From Bacteroidales bacterium (lineage in GTDB: Bacteria > Bacteroidota > Bacteroidia > Bacteroidales > JAFGUD01): a stretch of 50,615 bases of DNA. The stretch spans positions 1 to 50,615 of the forward strand of contig JAFGUD010000350.1 of NCBI GenBank assembly GCA_016938685.1, in the 5' to 3' direction. The translations under genes were made by a program, and so were the position numbers. The notes beneath the pieces are model-generated. The model made no database searches and was not told the origin of the DNA. It saw nothing but the letters and a program-made list of their open reading frames with translations. Below, one piece after another: positions 25,642 to 33,522 of this stretch. How positions within the stretch are numbered: the first letter of the stretch is position 1; every line of letters begins with the position of its first letter.

Positions 25642-27360
25642 ATGAAGAAGCTTTTTTTAATATTTTCGGTATTACTTTCAATGTCTTATTTGTTTGGTCA
25701 GGAACAAATAATACCCGAAAAAAGAATTTTTCAGGATTCGACTGGAAAAATATTTGTGAACAAAGCTTTACCTCTATATTTCAAAATTTCACAAGAAAAA
25801 GGACAAAATTCAGAACATAAACTTCTTGTTAGCCAAACAACACCTCAATTTACTAATCCTTTGTATCTGGGAAAAGAAGGGAAAAATATTTTTTACTCGC
25901 CATGGGCAGTTGATACAGTTACCAAAAAGACTGTTAGTCCAAGACAGAATGTTGTATTTGAGTTATATGCAGACAGTAAACCACCGATAACAAAAATTTC
26001 AAACAATGTGACAGCTTATGAAAAAAAGGATTCTTTATTTTTTGGCGGCGACCTTAAAATTTGGTTTTCGGCTAATGATGAATTATCGGGATTAGAACAA
26101 ATTTACATTTCAATAAATAATGAAAAATTTAACGAATATTTGTACGATACTTTAATGTTTGAACATGGAAATACTTATCAAATAAAATACTATTCTACTG
26201 ATTTAGTTGGTAATGCAGAAAATATTCAAGACGTAATTTTCACAATTGACACTACCCGACCGTTAACAAATCTGGTTATTTTAGGTAATCACGTTGATAA
26301 TATTGTTGCCGGAAATTGTAGTGTTTCTTTAAAACCTCAAGATGCTTTCAGTGGTTATGCCAAAACATATTATTACATTGATAATCAGGCTAAAAAAATA
26401 TATACTGCTCCAATAGCTGTGGGTAATTTGCGAGAAGGAAGGCATATTTTGAAGTACTATACTGAAGATAATGTTCAAAATAAAGAAAAAGAAAAATCAT
26501 TTGAATTTTTTGTTGACCGAACACCTCCAATGATTATCGAAGAAATAGTTGGAGACTATGTTTACATAAATGGTAAAGGTTATACATCGGGTCGTTCTCA
26601 GCTACAATTAACAGCATTAGATAATCGAGCAGGTGTTAAAGAAATCTATTATTCACTAGACAAAAAAGAATGGATTTTATACGAAAAGCCAGTCGACTTA
26701 CCAAAAGATGTCAAAAATGTAAATATTTATTATTACGCAGTTGATAATGTGGGAAATAAAACAGATTTTGATCAGAATAGTTTAAATATGAATAAATATT
26801 TTGCTACTGAAATGGACTTAGAAGAACCTTCTTTATCAAAATATTTCTCCGGACCACAATTGAATGTTTTTGATACAGTTTGTATATCATCAAACACAAA
26901 AATACTTATAAAAGCAACTGATAATCAATCAGGTACAAATAATATTTCATATCAAATAGACGGAGGAAACACCGAAGAATTCAAGTCTGATTTCACAATC
27001 TCTGAAAGTGGATACCATACAATTACTGCGTATGCTTTTGATAATGTAAACAACGTAGGATCAATAAATTTCACTGTTAAAGTTGACACAACAGGACCTG
27101 AAATTTTTACTCATTTTTCCACAAATTCAATAAAAACTGACGGGAAAATTACTTACCCTTTAAACACTAAAATTTTTATTGGAGCAACAGACAATGCAAC
27201 TGGTATCGACAAAATTACTTATAACTTAAATTCTGTCACTCCCCAAACATACCAGTCTTTCATAAACATGACCATAAAAGGTGACTACGAACTTGAAATA
27301 ACAGCATTCGACAGACTTGGAAACAAAACTGTGGAAAAGTTTTCATTCCGAATTAAATAA
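25642..27360 (+). CDS. Secreted multi-repeat OmpL47-type Ig protein
   Basis: 572 aa from the ATG at 25642. A GTG at 25636 would add two residues. The signal peptide ends before QEQIIPEKR. Residues 20-115 match the N-terminal domain of the 199-aa protein at 24013. Four to five Ig-like repeats of about 95 residues follow, each with a core of the form ATDNQSGTNNISYQIDGG and AVDNVGNKTDF, and a linker of the type VDRTPPMIIEE. These are the hallmarks of OmpL47/bacterial Ig families. The repeats probably form an extended rod on or near the outer membrane. There is no T9SS sorting domain and no catalytic motif. It is 74 bases past the prenyltransferase gene and 32 bases before the glycosyltransferase gene. 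Confidence 0.8.
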   Translation: MKKLFLIFSVLLSMSYLFGQEQIIPEKRIFQDSTGKIFVNKALPLYFKISQEKGQNSEHKLLVSQTTPQFTNPLYLGKEGKNIFYSPWAVDTVTKKTVSPRQNVVFELYADSKPPITKISNNVTAYEKKDSLFFGGDLKIWFSANDELSGLEQIYISINNEKFNEYLYDTLMFEHGNTYQIKYYSTDLVGNAENIQDVIFTIDTTRPLTNLVILGNHVDNIVAGNCSVSLKPQDAFSGYAKTYYYIDNQAKKIYTAPIAVGNLREGRHILKYYTEDNVQNKEKEKSFEFFVDRTPPMIIEEIVGDYVYINGKGYTSGRSQLQLTALDNRAGVKEIYYSLDKKEWILYEKPVDLPKDVKNVNIYYYAVDNVGNKTDFDQNSLNMNKYFATEMDLEEPSLSKYFSGPQLNVFDTVCISSNTKILIKATDNQSGTNNISYQIDGGNTEEFKSDFTISESGYHTITAYAFDNVNNVGSINFTVKVDTTGPEIFTHFSTNSIKTDGKITYPLNTKIFIGATDNATGIDKITYNLNSVTPQTYQSFINMTIKGDYELEITAFDRLGNKTVEKFSFRIK

Positions 27361-27391
27361 AATATTTTTTCTTTGTCGAAATTTTTAATTT

Positions 27392-28519
27392 ATGTTTATT
27401 ACAACAGAGTTGCTTTTTAAAACTTTATTATATGTTTTTGGAAGTGTTACATTTATCCAAATTTTATATTTTTTGTTTTTTTATTTTCGAGTAATTTTTT
27501 GGAAATCAAAAAAGACAGAAACTGTTAATATACAGCCGGTTTCTATTATTATTGCTGCCCGAAATGAAGCAGAAAACTTAAAGAAAAATCTACCCTATTT
27601 TTTAGAACAAGATTATCCCGATTTTAGAGTTATTGTTGTTAATGATGCCTCTACTGATGATTCAGAAACTATTTTAGCCGAATTGAAGCTTAAATACAAA
27701 AACCTTTATGTCACTAATATTCCTTTTGACGAAAAATTTAGACATGGGAAAAAAACAGCTCTAACTATTGGAATAAAAGCGGCAGAAACAGACATTCTAC
27801 TTTTTTCAGACGCTGACTGTAAACCGGCCGGCAAAAATTGGGTTAAATCAATATCTCAGAATTTTGACGAAAAAAAACAGTTTGTAATTGGTTTTGGTGG
27901 CTATGAAAAAAGCAAAGGATTAATAAATAAATTTGTAAGAAACGACACTGTTTTTATCGCACTAACTTATTTAGGATTTGCATTGGCAAAAATGCCGTAT
28001 ATGGGAGTTGGACGAAATATGGCTTACCGAAAATCATATTTTTTAGAAAAAAAAGGGTTTGCCCGACAAATGAATTTACTTTCCGGTTCCGACGATCTTT
28101 TTATTAATCAAAATGCAACCCGACGTAATCTTTCAGTTGAATTATCAAATGAAAGCTTTACTTTTTCCGAAACAAAAAAAACGTTCAAACAATGGAAAAA
28201 TCAAAAATCCCGTCACCTGACAACCGGAAAATATTATAAATTTAAACACAAATTTTTGTTGTTTTTAGAACCATTCTCAAGGCTTATTTACTATGCTTTA
28301 GGTATCTTTTTGATGTCTGTAAATCAATACTTAGTAATTGTTTCGTCAATTTTTGTTTTTAGATTCTTGTTTTTTTGTTTTATTTTGTACAAATCTAATA
28401 AGAAATTTGAACAGAAAGGATTGTTCATATCAGGAATATTTTTTGATATTCTGCAACCATTTTTTAATCTGTATTTTTCTTTATTTGCCAGAAAAAAGAA
28501 TGAACTTATATGGAAATAA
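27392..28519 (+). CDS. Membrane-associated GT2 glycosyltransferase
   Basis: 375 aa. One N-terminal hydrophobic segment (about 8-35), then a GT-A domain: VSIIIAARNEAENL, VNDASTDDS (about 83-91), the DXD-type FSDADCKP (DAD at 140-142), GVGRNMAYRK, the acceptor motif SGSDDLF, and KQWKNQKSRHLTTG in place of Q/RxxRW. Two or three C-terminal hydrophobic segments follow. The layout fits processive or polyprenyl-phosphate-dependent GT2 enzymes that add sugars on the cytoplasmic face for exopolysaccharide or lipid glycosides. The donor sugar is unknown. Its last 10 bases overlap the sigma factor gene, implying translational coupling. Confidence 0.87.
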   Translation: MFITTELLFKTLLYVFGSVTFIQILYFLFFYFRVIFWKSKKTETVNIQPVSIIIAARNEAENLKKNLPYFLEQDYPDFRVIVVNDASTDDSETILAELKLKYKNLYVTNIPFDEKFRHGKKTALTIGIKAAETDILLFSDADCKPAGKNWVKSISQNFDEKKQFVIGFGGYEKSKGLINKFVRNDTVFIALTYLGFALAKMPYMGVGRNMAYRKSYFLEKKGFARQMNLLSGSDDLFINQNATRRNLSVELSNESFTFSETKKTFKQWKNQKSRHLTTGKYYKFKHKFLLFLEPFSRLIYYALGIFLMSVNQYLVIVSSIFVFRFLFFCFILYKSNKKFEQKGLFISGIFFDILQPFFNLYFSLFARKKNELIWK

Positions 28520-29118
28520 ATGACGAAAATAAAAAAGTTGACCCGAATGCGGAGATTTATCTTTTAGTTCAACGTGCAAAAAAGGGCGATGAACAAGCTT
28601 TTGGTCAATTAATGGGAAAATACAGAATGTCTGTTTTTTATCTGATATTAAAAATGGTAAAAAACGAAGACGATGCTGAAGATTTGACCATTGAAGTTTT
28701 CTCCAAGGTTTATTTCAATATTGACATGTATGCTGAAACTCATTCATTCAGCACTTGGCTATTTAAAATTGCGTCTAACCATGCAATAGATTTTATTAGA
28801 AAAAAGAAAAATCAACAACGTCCATTAAAAATCGACCAACCTCTAAACGAAGAAACTAATTGGTATTTTGACATTGCTTCCGAAGACCCTGATCCAGAGA
28901 AACTTATGATGATTACTCAAAAAGAAGACGCAATAAAAAATATTATCGATGTTTTACCCGAAGAAATACGTATTGTTATGCGAATGAGGGTTTTTGATGA
29001 AATGCCTTACAAAGAAATTGCCGAAAAACTTGACATAGCTATTGGAACTGTTAAAGCAAGACTTTTTAGAGGACGAAACATGCTAGCCACCTTAATTAAT
29101 CGAAAATTAAACTTTTAA
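28510..29118 (+). CDS. ECF-type sigma-70 family RNA polymerase sigma factor
   Basis: 202 aa. Region 2 (about 20-95) includes AFGQLMGKYRMSVFYLILKM, DAEDLTIEVFSKVYF and FSTWLFKIASNHAIDFIRKK. Region 4 (about 135-195) contains LPEEIRIVMRMRVFDEMPYK and the helix-turn-helix EIAEKLDIAIGTVKARLFRG. No anti-sigma gene follows. The next gene is porQ, 99 bases downstream with its own promoter box. The gene overlaps the glycosyltransferase by 10 bases. An ECF factor of this type (SigP) controls T9SS genes in Porphyromonas, so a link to porQ here is plausible but inferred. Confidence 0.92.
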   Translation: MEINDENKKVDPNAEIYLLVQRAKKGDEQAFGQLMGKYRMSVFYLILKMVKNEDDAEDLTIEVFSKVYFNIDMYAETHSFSTWLFKIASNHAIDFIRKKKNQQRPLKIDQPLNEETNWYFDIASEDPDPEKLMMITQKEDAIKNIIDVLPEEIRIVMRMRVFDEMPYKEIAEKLDIAIGTVKARLFRGRNMLATLINRKLNF

Positions 29119-29142
29119 ACTTAGATTAAAAAAATTATTTTT

Positions 29143-29150
29143 TATATTTG
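29143..29150 (+). promoter_or_regulatory. Candidate promoter of porQ
   Basis: TATATTTG is an exact TAnnTTTG, with TTAG 18 bases upstream as a possible -33 element. It lies 67 bases before the porQ start. Confidence 0.45.
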
Positions 29151-29217
29151 CATTTAGTCAATCATGGTTTCTTTTAATAATTCCTCGTATTATTTCTTAA
29201 TGTAAATCTATAAAAAA

Positions 29218-30243
29218 ATGAAGCAATTCTTAGTTATATTTATATTTGTTCCTTTTTTTCTTAATGCTCAAATTGGCGGTACTTCAACATATAAATTTTT
29301 AGACTTGACCAATTCAGCAAGAATAGCTGCACTTGGAGGTGCGAATGTATCAATCAAAGATCCAAATTTGATCTTCAACAACCCTGCTTTAATGGATTCT
29401 TCAACTGCAAATCAATTTAACGTTAGCTACGTAAATTATTTTGCCGGAATTAGCTGGGGTTATTCTTCGTACACATTTAATCCTTCAAAACTTGGTTTTT
29501 TTGCTGTTGGTATTCAATATGTCGACTACGGAAAATTTATTGCGACAGATGAATTTGGAAATATTACAGGAGAATTTGAGGCAAGCGATTATGTTTTAAG
29601 TGCTGCCTGGGCTTATAACTTAGACTCATTTTTTACAGTTGGTGTTGTGCTTAAACCAATAATTTCAAGTTACGAAATTTACAACTCATTTGGTATTGCT
29701 GCCGATATTGGAATGACATATTTTTCTAGAAATAAGAACTTCTCTGCCGGACTTGTTTTTAGAAATATCGGCACTCAAATAAAACCTTATGTTGAAGACA
29801 ACTATGAGCCATTACCGTTTGATATTCAGGTAGGAATAAGTCAAAAACTAGCTCACGCTCCTTTTAGATTTTCTGTTGTTGCTCATCACTTGAATAAACC
29901 TAATTTGGGCTACGTAATTGAAGAAGTTGGTGATAATTTGCAGTTTAACGAAACTCAAAGCAAAAGCAAATTGGCTGAATATAGTGATCTTTTTGCAAGA
30001 CATTTTATAATATCAACAGAACTTGTACCTTCTGAAAATTTCTATATTTCATTTGGCTTTAATTATCAGAGGAGACAAGAATTAAAAATTGCCACTAAAA
30101 CAGGACTGACCGGATTTTCTGCCGGAGTAGGAATAAAAATCAAAAAATTTGCTTTTAACTACGGAATAGCCAAATATCACTTAGCCGGAAGCTCACATAC
30201 TTTTACTATGGCGCTTAATATCAATCAATTATTTAAAAGATAA
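29218..30243 (+). CDS. porQ: Type IX secretion system protein PorQ
   Basis: A 341-aa outer-membrane protein with signal peptide (residues 1-17). The mature start is QIGGTSTYKFLDLTNSARIA, followed by ALGGANVSIKDPNLIFNNPA, the characteristic PorQ opening. The rest is a beta barrel ending in MALNINQLFK. In Porphyromonas, PorQ belongs to the outer-membrane attachment complex with PorU, PorV and PorZ, and is needed for export of CTD proteins and their attachment to A-LPS. Two CTD-bearing cargos are encoded in this window (ends at 6203 and 46089). PorQ is usually unlinked to the other por genes, as here. Confidence 0.9.
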   Translation: MKQFLVIFIFVPFFLNAQIGGTSTYKFLDLTNSARIAALGGANVSIKDPNLIFNNPALMDSSTANQFNVSYVNYFAGISWGYSSYTFNPSKLGFFAVGIQYVDYGKFIATDEFGNITGEFEASDYVLSAAWAYNLDSFFTVGVVLKPIISSYEIYNSFGIAADIGMTYFSRNKNFSAGLVFRNIGTQIKPYVEDNYEPLPFDIQVGISQKLAHAPFRFSVVAHHLNKPNLGYVIEEVGDNLQFNETQSKSKLAEYSDLFARHFIISTELVPSENFYISFGFNYQRRQELKIATKTGLTGFSAGVGIKIKKFAFNYGIAKYHLAGSSHTFTMALNINQLFKR

Positions 30244-30302
30244 TTTGGAATTCTTTAAAAAGTAAATTATTTTTGTCAAAAAGACGCTTTTTATATAAAC
30301 AT

Positions 30303-30396
30303 CAGAATAATAGAATGATTGAATAATTGAATGATAGAATGATAGAATGATAGAATAACAGAATAGCATAAGACTGAGGACTGAAAGACTGAAAAA
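30303..30396. repeat. Short tandem repeats (8-bp units) after porQ
   Basis: 30303-30366 is built from TAGAATGA and near variants, and 30371-30396 from GACTGAAA variants. Neither codes. They fill the first half of the 352-base porQ/MORN-protein gap. Confidence 0.75.
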
Positions 30397-30402
30397 CTTA
30401 TA

Positions 30403-30435
30403 ATTGAATACATATACACATATAATTTAACTTTG
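30403..30435 (+). promoter_or_regulatory. Candidate promoter ahead of the leader tandem array
   Basis: ATTG at 30403-30406, 21-base spacer, then TAACTTTG at 30428-30435 (exact TAnnTTTG). Transcription would start near 30442, just before the tandem repeats. Confidence 0.45.
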
Positions 30436-30443
30436 TACAACAC

Positions 30444-30550
30444 CCTTTAAACAATGTACAATGCACTTAAAACTATGCACAATACACTTTAAAACTATGC
30501 ACAATGCACTAAACAATGTACAATGCACTTTAAACAATGTACAATGCGCT
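30444..30550. repeat. Tandem array of five 19-22-bp units in a probable 5' leader
   Basis: Five units of the form TTTAAACAATGTACAATGCAC, some with AAACTATGCACAATACACT. ACAAT is nearly invariant while the A-tract varies. The array lies between the putative transcription start and the ATG at 30596, so it would be transcribed. The rest of the gap (30551-30595) is AC-rich and shows nothing else. Confidence 0.75.
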
Positions 30551-30595
30551 TGTGTAATATGCACCAACAAACTAACTGATTAAAACACACACACA

Positions 30596-32830
30596 ATGAA
30601 GAAAGTATTAAAATTTTTCATGTATTTAATTCTGATAGGAATTTTAGCTGTCGGAGGATATTTTATTTATATTAAATTTTTTGCATCTAAAGGAACAGTT
30701 GACGCTTTTAACACAATTCCTGATGATGCCGTTTTTATTGTAGAAACGACTAATCTATCTCAAGCTTGGTCAACAATTAACGACAGTGAATTATGGCAAC
30801 ATTTAATAGAAACCCAATACTTTGGGGATTTGAACGATGACATTGAATTGGTTAATACCTTTTTGGACTCTAATGCTGTTGCAAAATTACTTTTCAAGGA
30901 CACAAAGCTAATAGTTGCCGGCGTTATGTCATCGCCCAAAGAATGGGATTTCCTTTTTGCTGTTGATTTGGAAAAAGGAAGCACTACTTTTCAAAGTCTA
31001 AACAAAATTATTGACGTTATCGACGGTTTTAAAGTAACCCGAACCGAATTCAAAAATGATAACGGGAAATACACAATTATCCAGCTGACCGATGAAAAAG
31101 ACTCTGAATTTAAAATATATATAACTTTTGCAGAAAACGTAGTTCTGGTTTCCTTTAATGGTGGAATTATTCAAAAATCATTAGAACAGCTTTACGACAA
31201 TCATTGGGAGAAAAACAAAAATTTTGTTGAAATTATGCAACAAATCCCTCAAAGAAAATTATTTAAAATCTATGCTAATTATTCAAAAATAGATGATTTC
31301 ATGGGAACATTTCTTACCAGCGAAGACAAAACTATTACAATGTTAGCAAACTCGTTGGCTTTTTCTGTTCTAAATTTTGACGTAAATAAAAATCAGATTA
31401 TTCTTGATGGATATGCTAATCTAGACTCAGTTGGGTCTTACGTTCATGCATTGGCAAATGTTGAACCCGGTAAATTATCAGCTTATAAAATAATGACTGA
31501 TCAATCTGCTGCTTACGTTTCAATTGCTTTTGACGATTATTTTCAGTTTTATAATAATCTGATGAACGAATATACCGAAAACTATCCCGAAGAAGCAAAA
31601 GATATTGAAAAAGGACTTGATTTATTGAAAAATGTTATCAAAATAAACATTGAAGAAGATTTATTTTCTTGGATTGGAAATGAAATAGCGTTATTTAAAA
31701 TCAGACCTTTGTCTACTGTCTCAAAACAAGAAGATATTGCTTTTGTTATTCAAACAAATGATATTGAAGCTGCAAAAGACGGAATGGCTCAAATTGTTAA
31801 ACAAATCAGAAAATGGTCGCCTTTCAAATTCAAAGAATACGATTATAAAAACTTTGAAATCAGTTATTTAAAACAAAAAGCATTTTTTAAACCATTCTTT
31901 GGAAAATTATTCGAAGGTATAGACGAACCATATTTTACATTTATAGAGGATTACGTTGTTTTCTCTAATTCACAAGAAATTTTACAGCAAATTATTGACG
32001 ATTACATTGCCGGAAGAACTCTATCCAAAGATGCTAAATTTCAGAGTTTTCTAGATGATTTTAGCGTAAAATCAACTATTAGTGCATTTATTATGATGCC
32101 TAAAATGTATCCGACATTGTATTATTTTACTCCAACTGCCGACCGAAATGATTTAAAAGAAAATGAAGAACTTATAATGAGTTTTGCCAGAGTTGGATTT
32201 CAACTTGTTAGTAAAGGTAAAATGTTCACTACAACGTTAATAGCAGAATACGATGAAGATGCTTATTTTGAAGACTTAACAGGAAAACTTGAAACCGAAG
32301 CTCAAAGTGATATTTTCACATATTACATTGATAGCCTGGGATTTATAATTTCATTTGAAGATAATATGGAAGATGGAGAATACGCCGAATATTTTGATGA
32401 AAATAACAAAGATGTTAGAATTGAAGGGAAAATTGCAGACTCAAAACCAGACGGTTTGTGGCGAACTTACTACGAAGACGGACACATAGAAAGTGCTGTT
32501 ACTTACGACCATGGCGAGGTAAACGGAATCGCATATTTTTACTACGATGATGTAGAAAACACTCTTAGGGCAGAAGTTACATTTGAGGATAATAAATGCA
32601 TTGGAACATACAAAGAATATTACGACAATGGTGCCCGAAAAGCAAATATTTTATACCGAAAAGGAACAAAAGACGGAGAAGCTGAATTTTATTACAGAAC
32701 CGGAAACATAAAAATTGAAGGGAAATATAATAATGGGCAAAAAGATGGGAAATGGGTTTTCTATAGTGAAAATGGAGAAAAACTTACAGTAGAAAAATGG
32801 AAAAACGGCGAAAAAAAGAAAGAAAAGTAG
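30596..32830 (+). CDS. Membrane-anchored DUF3352-like protein with C-terminal MORN-type repeats
   Basis: 744 aa. One N-terminal membrane segment (about 6-30) is followed by a periplasmic region of about 590 residues opening FNTIPDDAVFIVETTNLSQA, typical of DUF3352-like proteins. The C-terminal 140 residues (about 605-744) hold five or six MORN_2-type repeats: DGLWRTYYEDGHIESAVTYD, GTYKEYYDNGARKANILYRK, DGEAEFYYRTGNIKIEGKYN and DGKWVFYSENGEKL. The first part suggests a large periplasmic or surface structure. The repeats are common in Bacteroidota secreted proteins, with unknown ligands. No enzyme motif is seen. Confidence 0.75.
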   Translation: MKKVLKFFMYLILIGILAVGGYFIYIKFFASKGTVDAFNTIPDDAVFIVETTNLSQAWSTINDSELWQHLIETQYFGDLNDDIELVNTFLDSNAVAKLLFKDTKLIVAGVMSSPKEWDFLFAVDLEKGSTTFQSLNKIIDVIDGFKVTRTEFKNDNGKYTIIQLTDEKDSEFKIYITFAENVVLVSFNGGIIQKSLEQLYDNHWEKNKNFVEIMQQIPQRKLFKIYANYSKIDDFMGTFLTSEDKTITMLANSLAFSVLNFDVNKNQIILDGYANLDSVGSYVHALANVEPGKLSAYKIMTDQSAAYVSIAFDDYFQFYNNLMNEYTENYPEEAKDIEKGLDLLKNVIKINIEEDLFSWIGNEIALFKIRPLSTVSKQEDIAFVIQTNDIEAAKDGMAQIVKQIRKWSPFKFKEYDYKNFEISYLKQKAFFKPFFGKLFEGIDEPYFTFIEDYVVFSNSQEILQQIIDDYIAGRTLSKDAKFQSFLDDFSVKSTISAFIMMPKMYPTLYYFTPTADRNDLKENEELIMSFARVGFQLVSKGKMFTTTLIAEYDEDAYFEDLTGKLETEAQSDIFTYYIDSLGFIISFEDNMEDGEYAEYFDENNKDVRIEGKIADSKPDGLWRTYYEDGHIESAVTYDHGEVNGIAYFYYDDVENTLRAEVTFEDNKCIGTYKEYYDNGARKANILYRKGTKDGEAEFYYRTGNIKIEGKYNNGQKDGKWVFYSENGEKLTVEKWKNGEKKKEK

Positions 32831-32856
32831 AATATTCCATTACTCATAGAAAATAA

Positions 32857-32890
32857 AACCACAGATTAATATAAAAATCTGTGGTTTTTT
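32857..32890. terminator. Bidirectional terminator between convergent genes
   Basis: Perfect 11-base stem AACCACAGATT (32857-32867) and AATCTGTGGTT (32876-32886) with flanking A and T runs. It serves the plus-strand MORN gene and the minus-strand aldolase operon. Confidence 0.88.
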
Positions 32891-32891
32891 A

Positions 32892-33479
32892 TTATTTCCA
32901 GAATTTCAATAGATTTTCAGCAGCTTCGTCAAGATTTTTCCCAAAAATAATAATTCCTTCTTCGTGACCGGCCATGCAAATTATTTTTTGCTGTTCAACG
33001 TCCGTTTCTTTAAATAATCTAATAATTTCGTCTGCCATTTCGGGAGTGCCGTAAGTAACATTTTTATTTGTTGTTGGAACTTTATCAAGTAGTTTTTGCC
33101 AAAGTAAAAGATTATGAACATGAACAACTACTTGTGTGTCAGAAGAATACTCATAAACAACTGCATGAGAAAGAGATTCAGATGAAGCTTTTATTGGTCC
33201 TTTGCAAGTCAGACTGTTTTTTGATAAATCGTAATCAGTTACAACAACATAGTGATTTTCATCTAGTTCAGGTAATCCACCAGTTGCAGAACCTGTAATC
33301 AGAAAATTATTTTTATAGCGAATGCTGATGTTTCCAAATCCAATTCCGTTGTCATACATACCAATGAACCCTAAAATATAGAGTTTTTTTCGCCATTTGT
33401 TAATTTCTTCAATTTCTTGTTTATCAACAGGTTTGTCTTTTATCCAATTGATATTGAATTTTATGTAGCCTTCGTCCAT
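32892..33479 (-). CDS. Class II aldolase/adducin-family protein (MtnB- or Ald2-like)
   Basis: 195 aa. The class II aldolase fold motifs are IGFGNISIRY, SSESLSHAVVYEY (catalytic Glu/metal region), VVVHVHNLLLW (the two zinc His) and CMAGHEEGIII (third His). It follows mtnA by 43 bases in the same operon. By family and neighbour it could be MtnB, the methylthioribulose-1-phosphate dehydratase of methionine salvage, or an Ald2-type aldolase of the DHAP shunt that splits methylthioribulose-1-P or 5-deoxyribulose-1-P into dihydroxyacetone phosphate and an aldehyde. No mtnC, mtnD or mtnW is nearby. That weakly favours the shunt, but other genes may lie elsewhere. Confidence 0.8.
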   Translation of the reverse strand: MDEGYIKFNINWIKDKPVDKQEIEEINKWRKKLYILGFIGMYDNGIGFGNISIRYKNNFLITGSATGGLPELDENHYVVVTDYDLSKNSLTCKGPIKASSESLSHAVVYEYSSDTQVVVHVHNLLLWQKLLDKVPTTNKNVTYGTPEMADEIIRLFKETDVEQQKIICMAGHEEGIIIFGKNLDEAAENLLKFWK

Positions 33480-33522
33480 CGCAGTTAAAAAAAAGTTAGC
33501 GGGTAATTAGTTAATCAGTTAC

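Noticed and set aside
25642..27360. T9SS C-terminal sorting domain in the Ig-repeat protein
   Set aside because: The C-terminus is a plain Ig strand. It lacks the YPNP-type and G(L/I)Y motifs.
30444..30550. Possible CRISPR-like array of short repeats
   Set aside because: Units of 19-22 bases follow one another without spacers. It is a simple tandem repeat.
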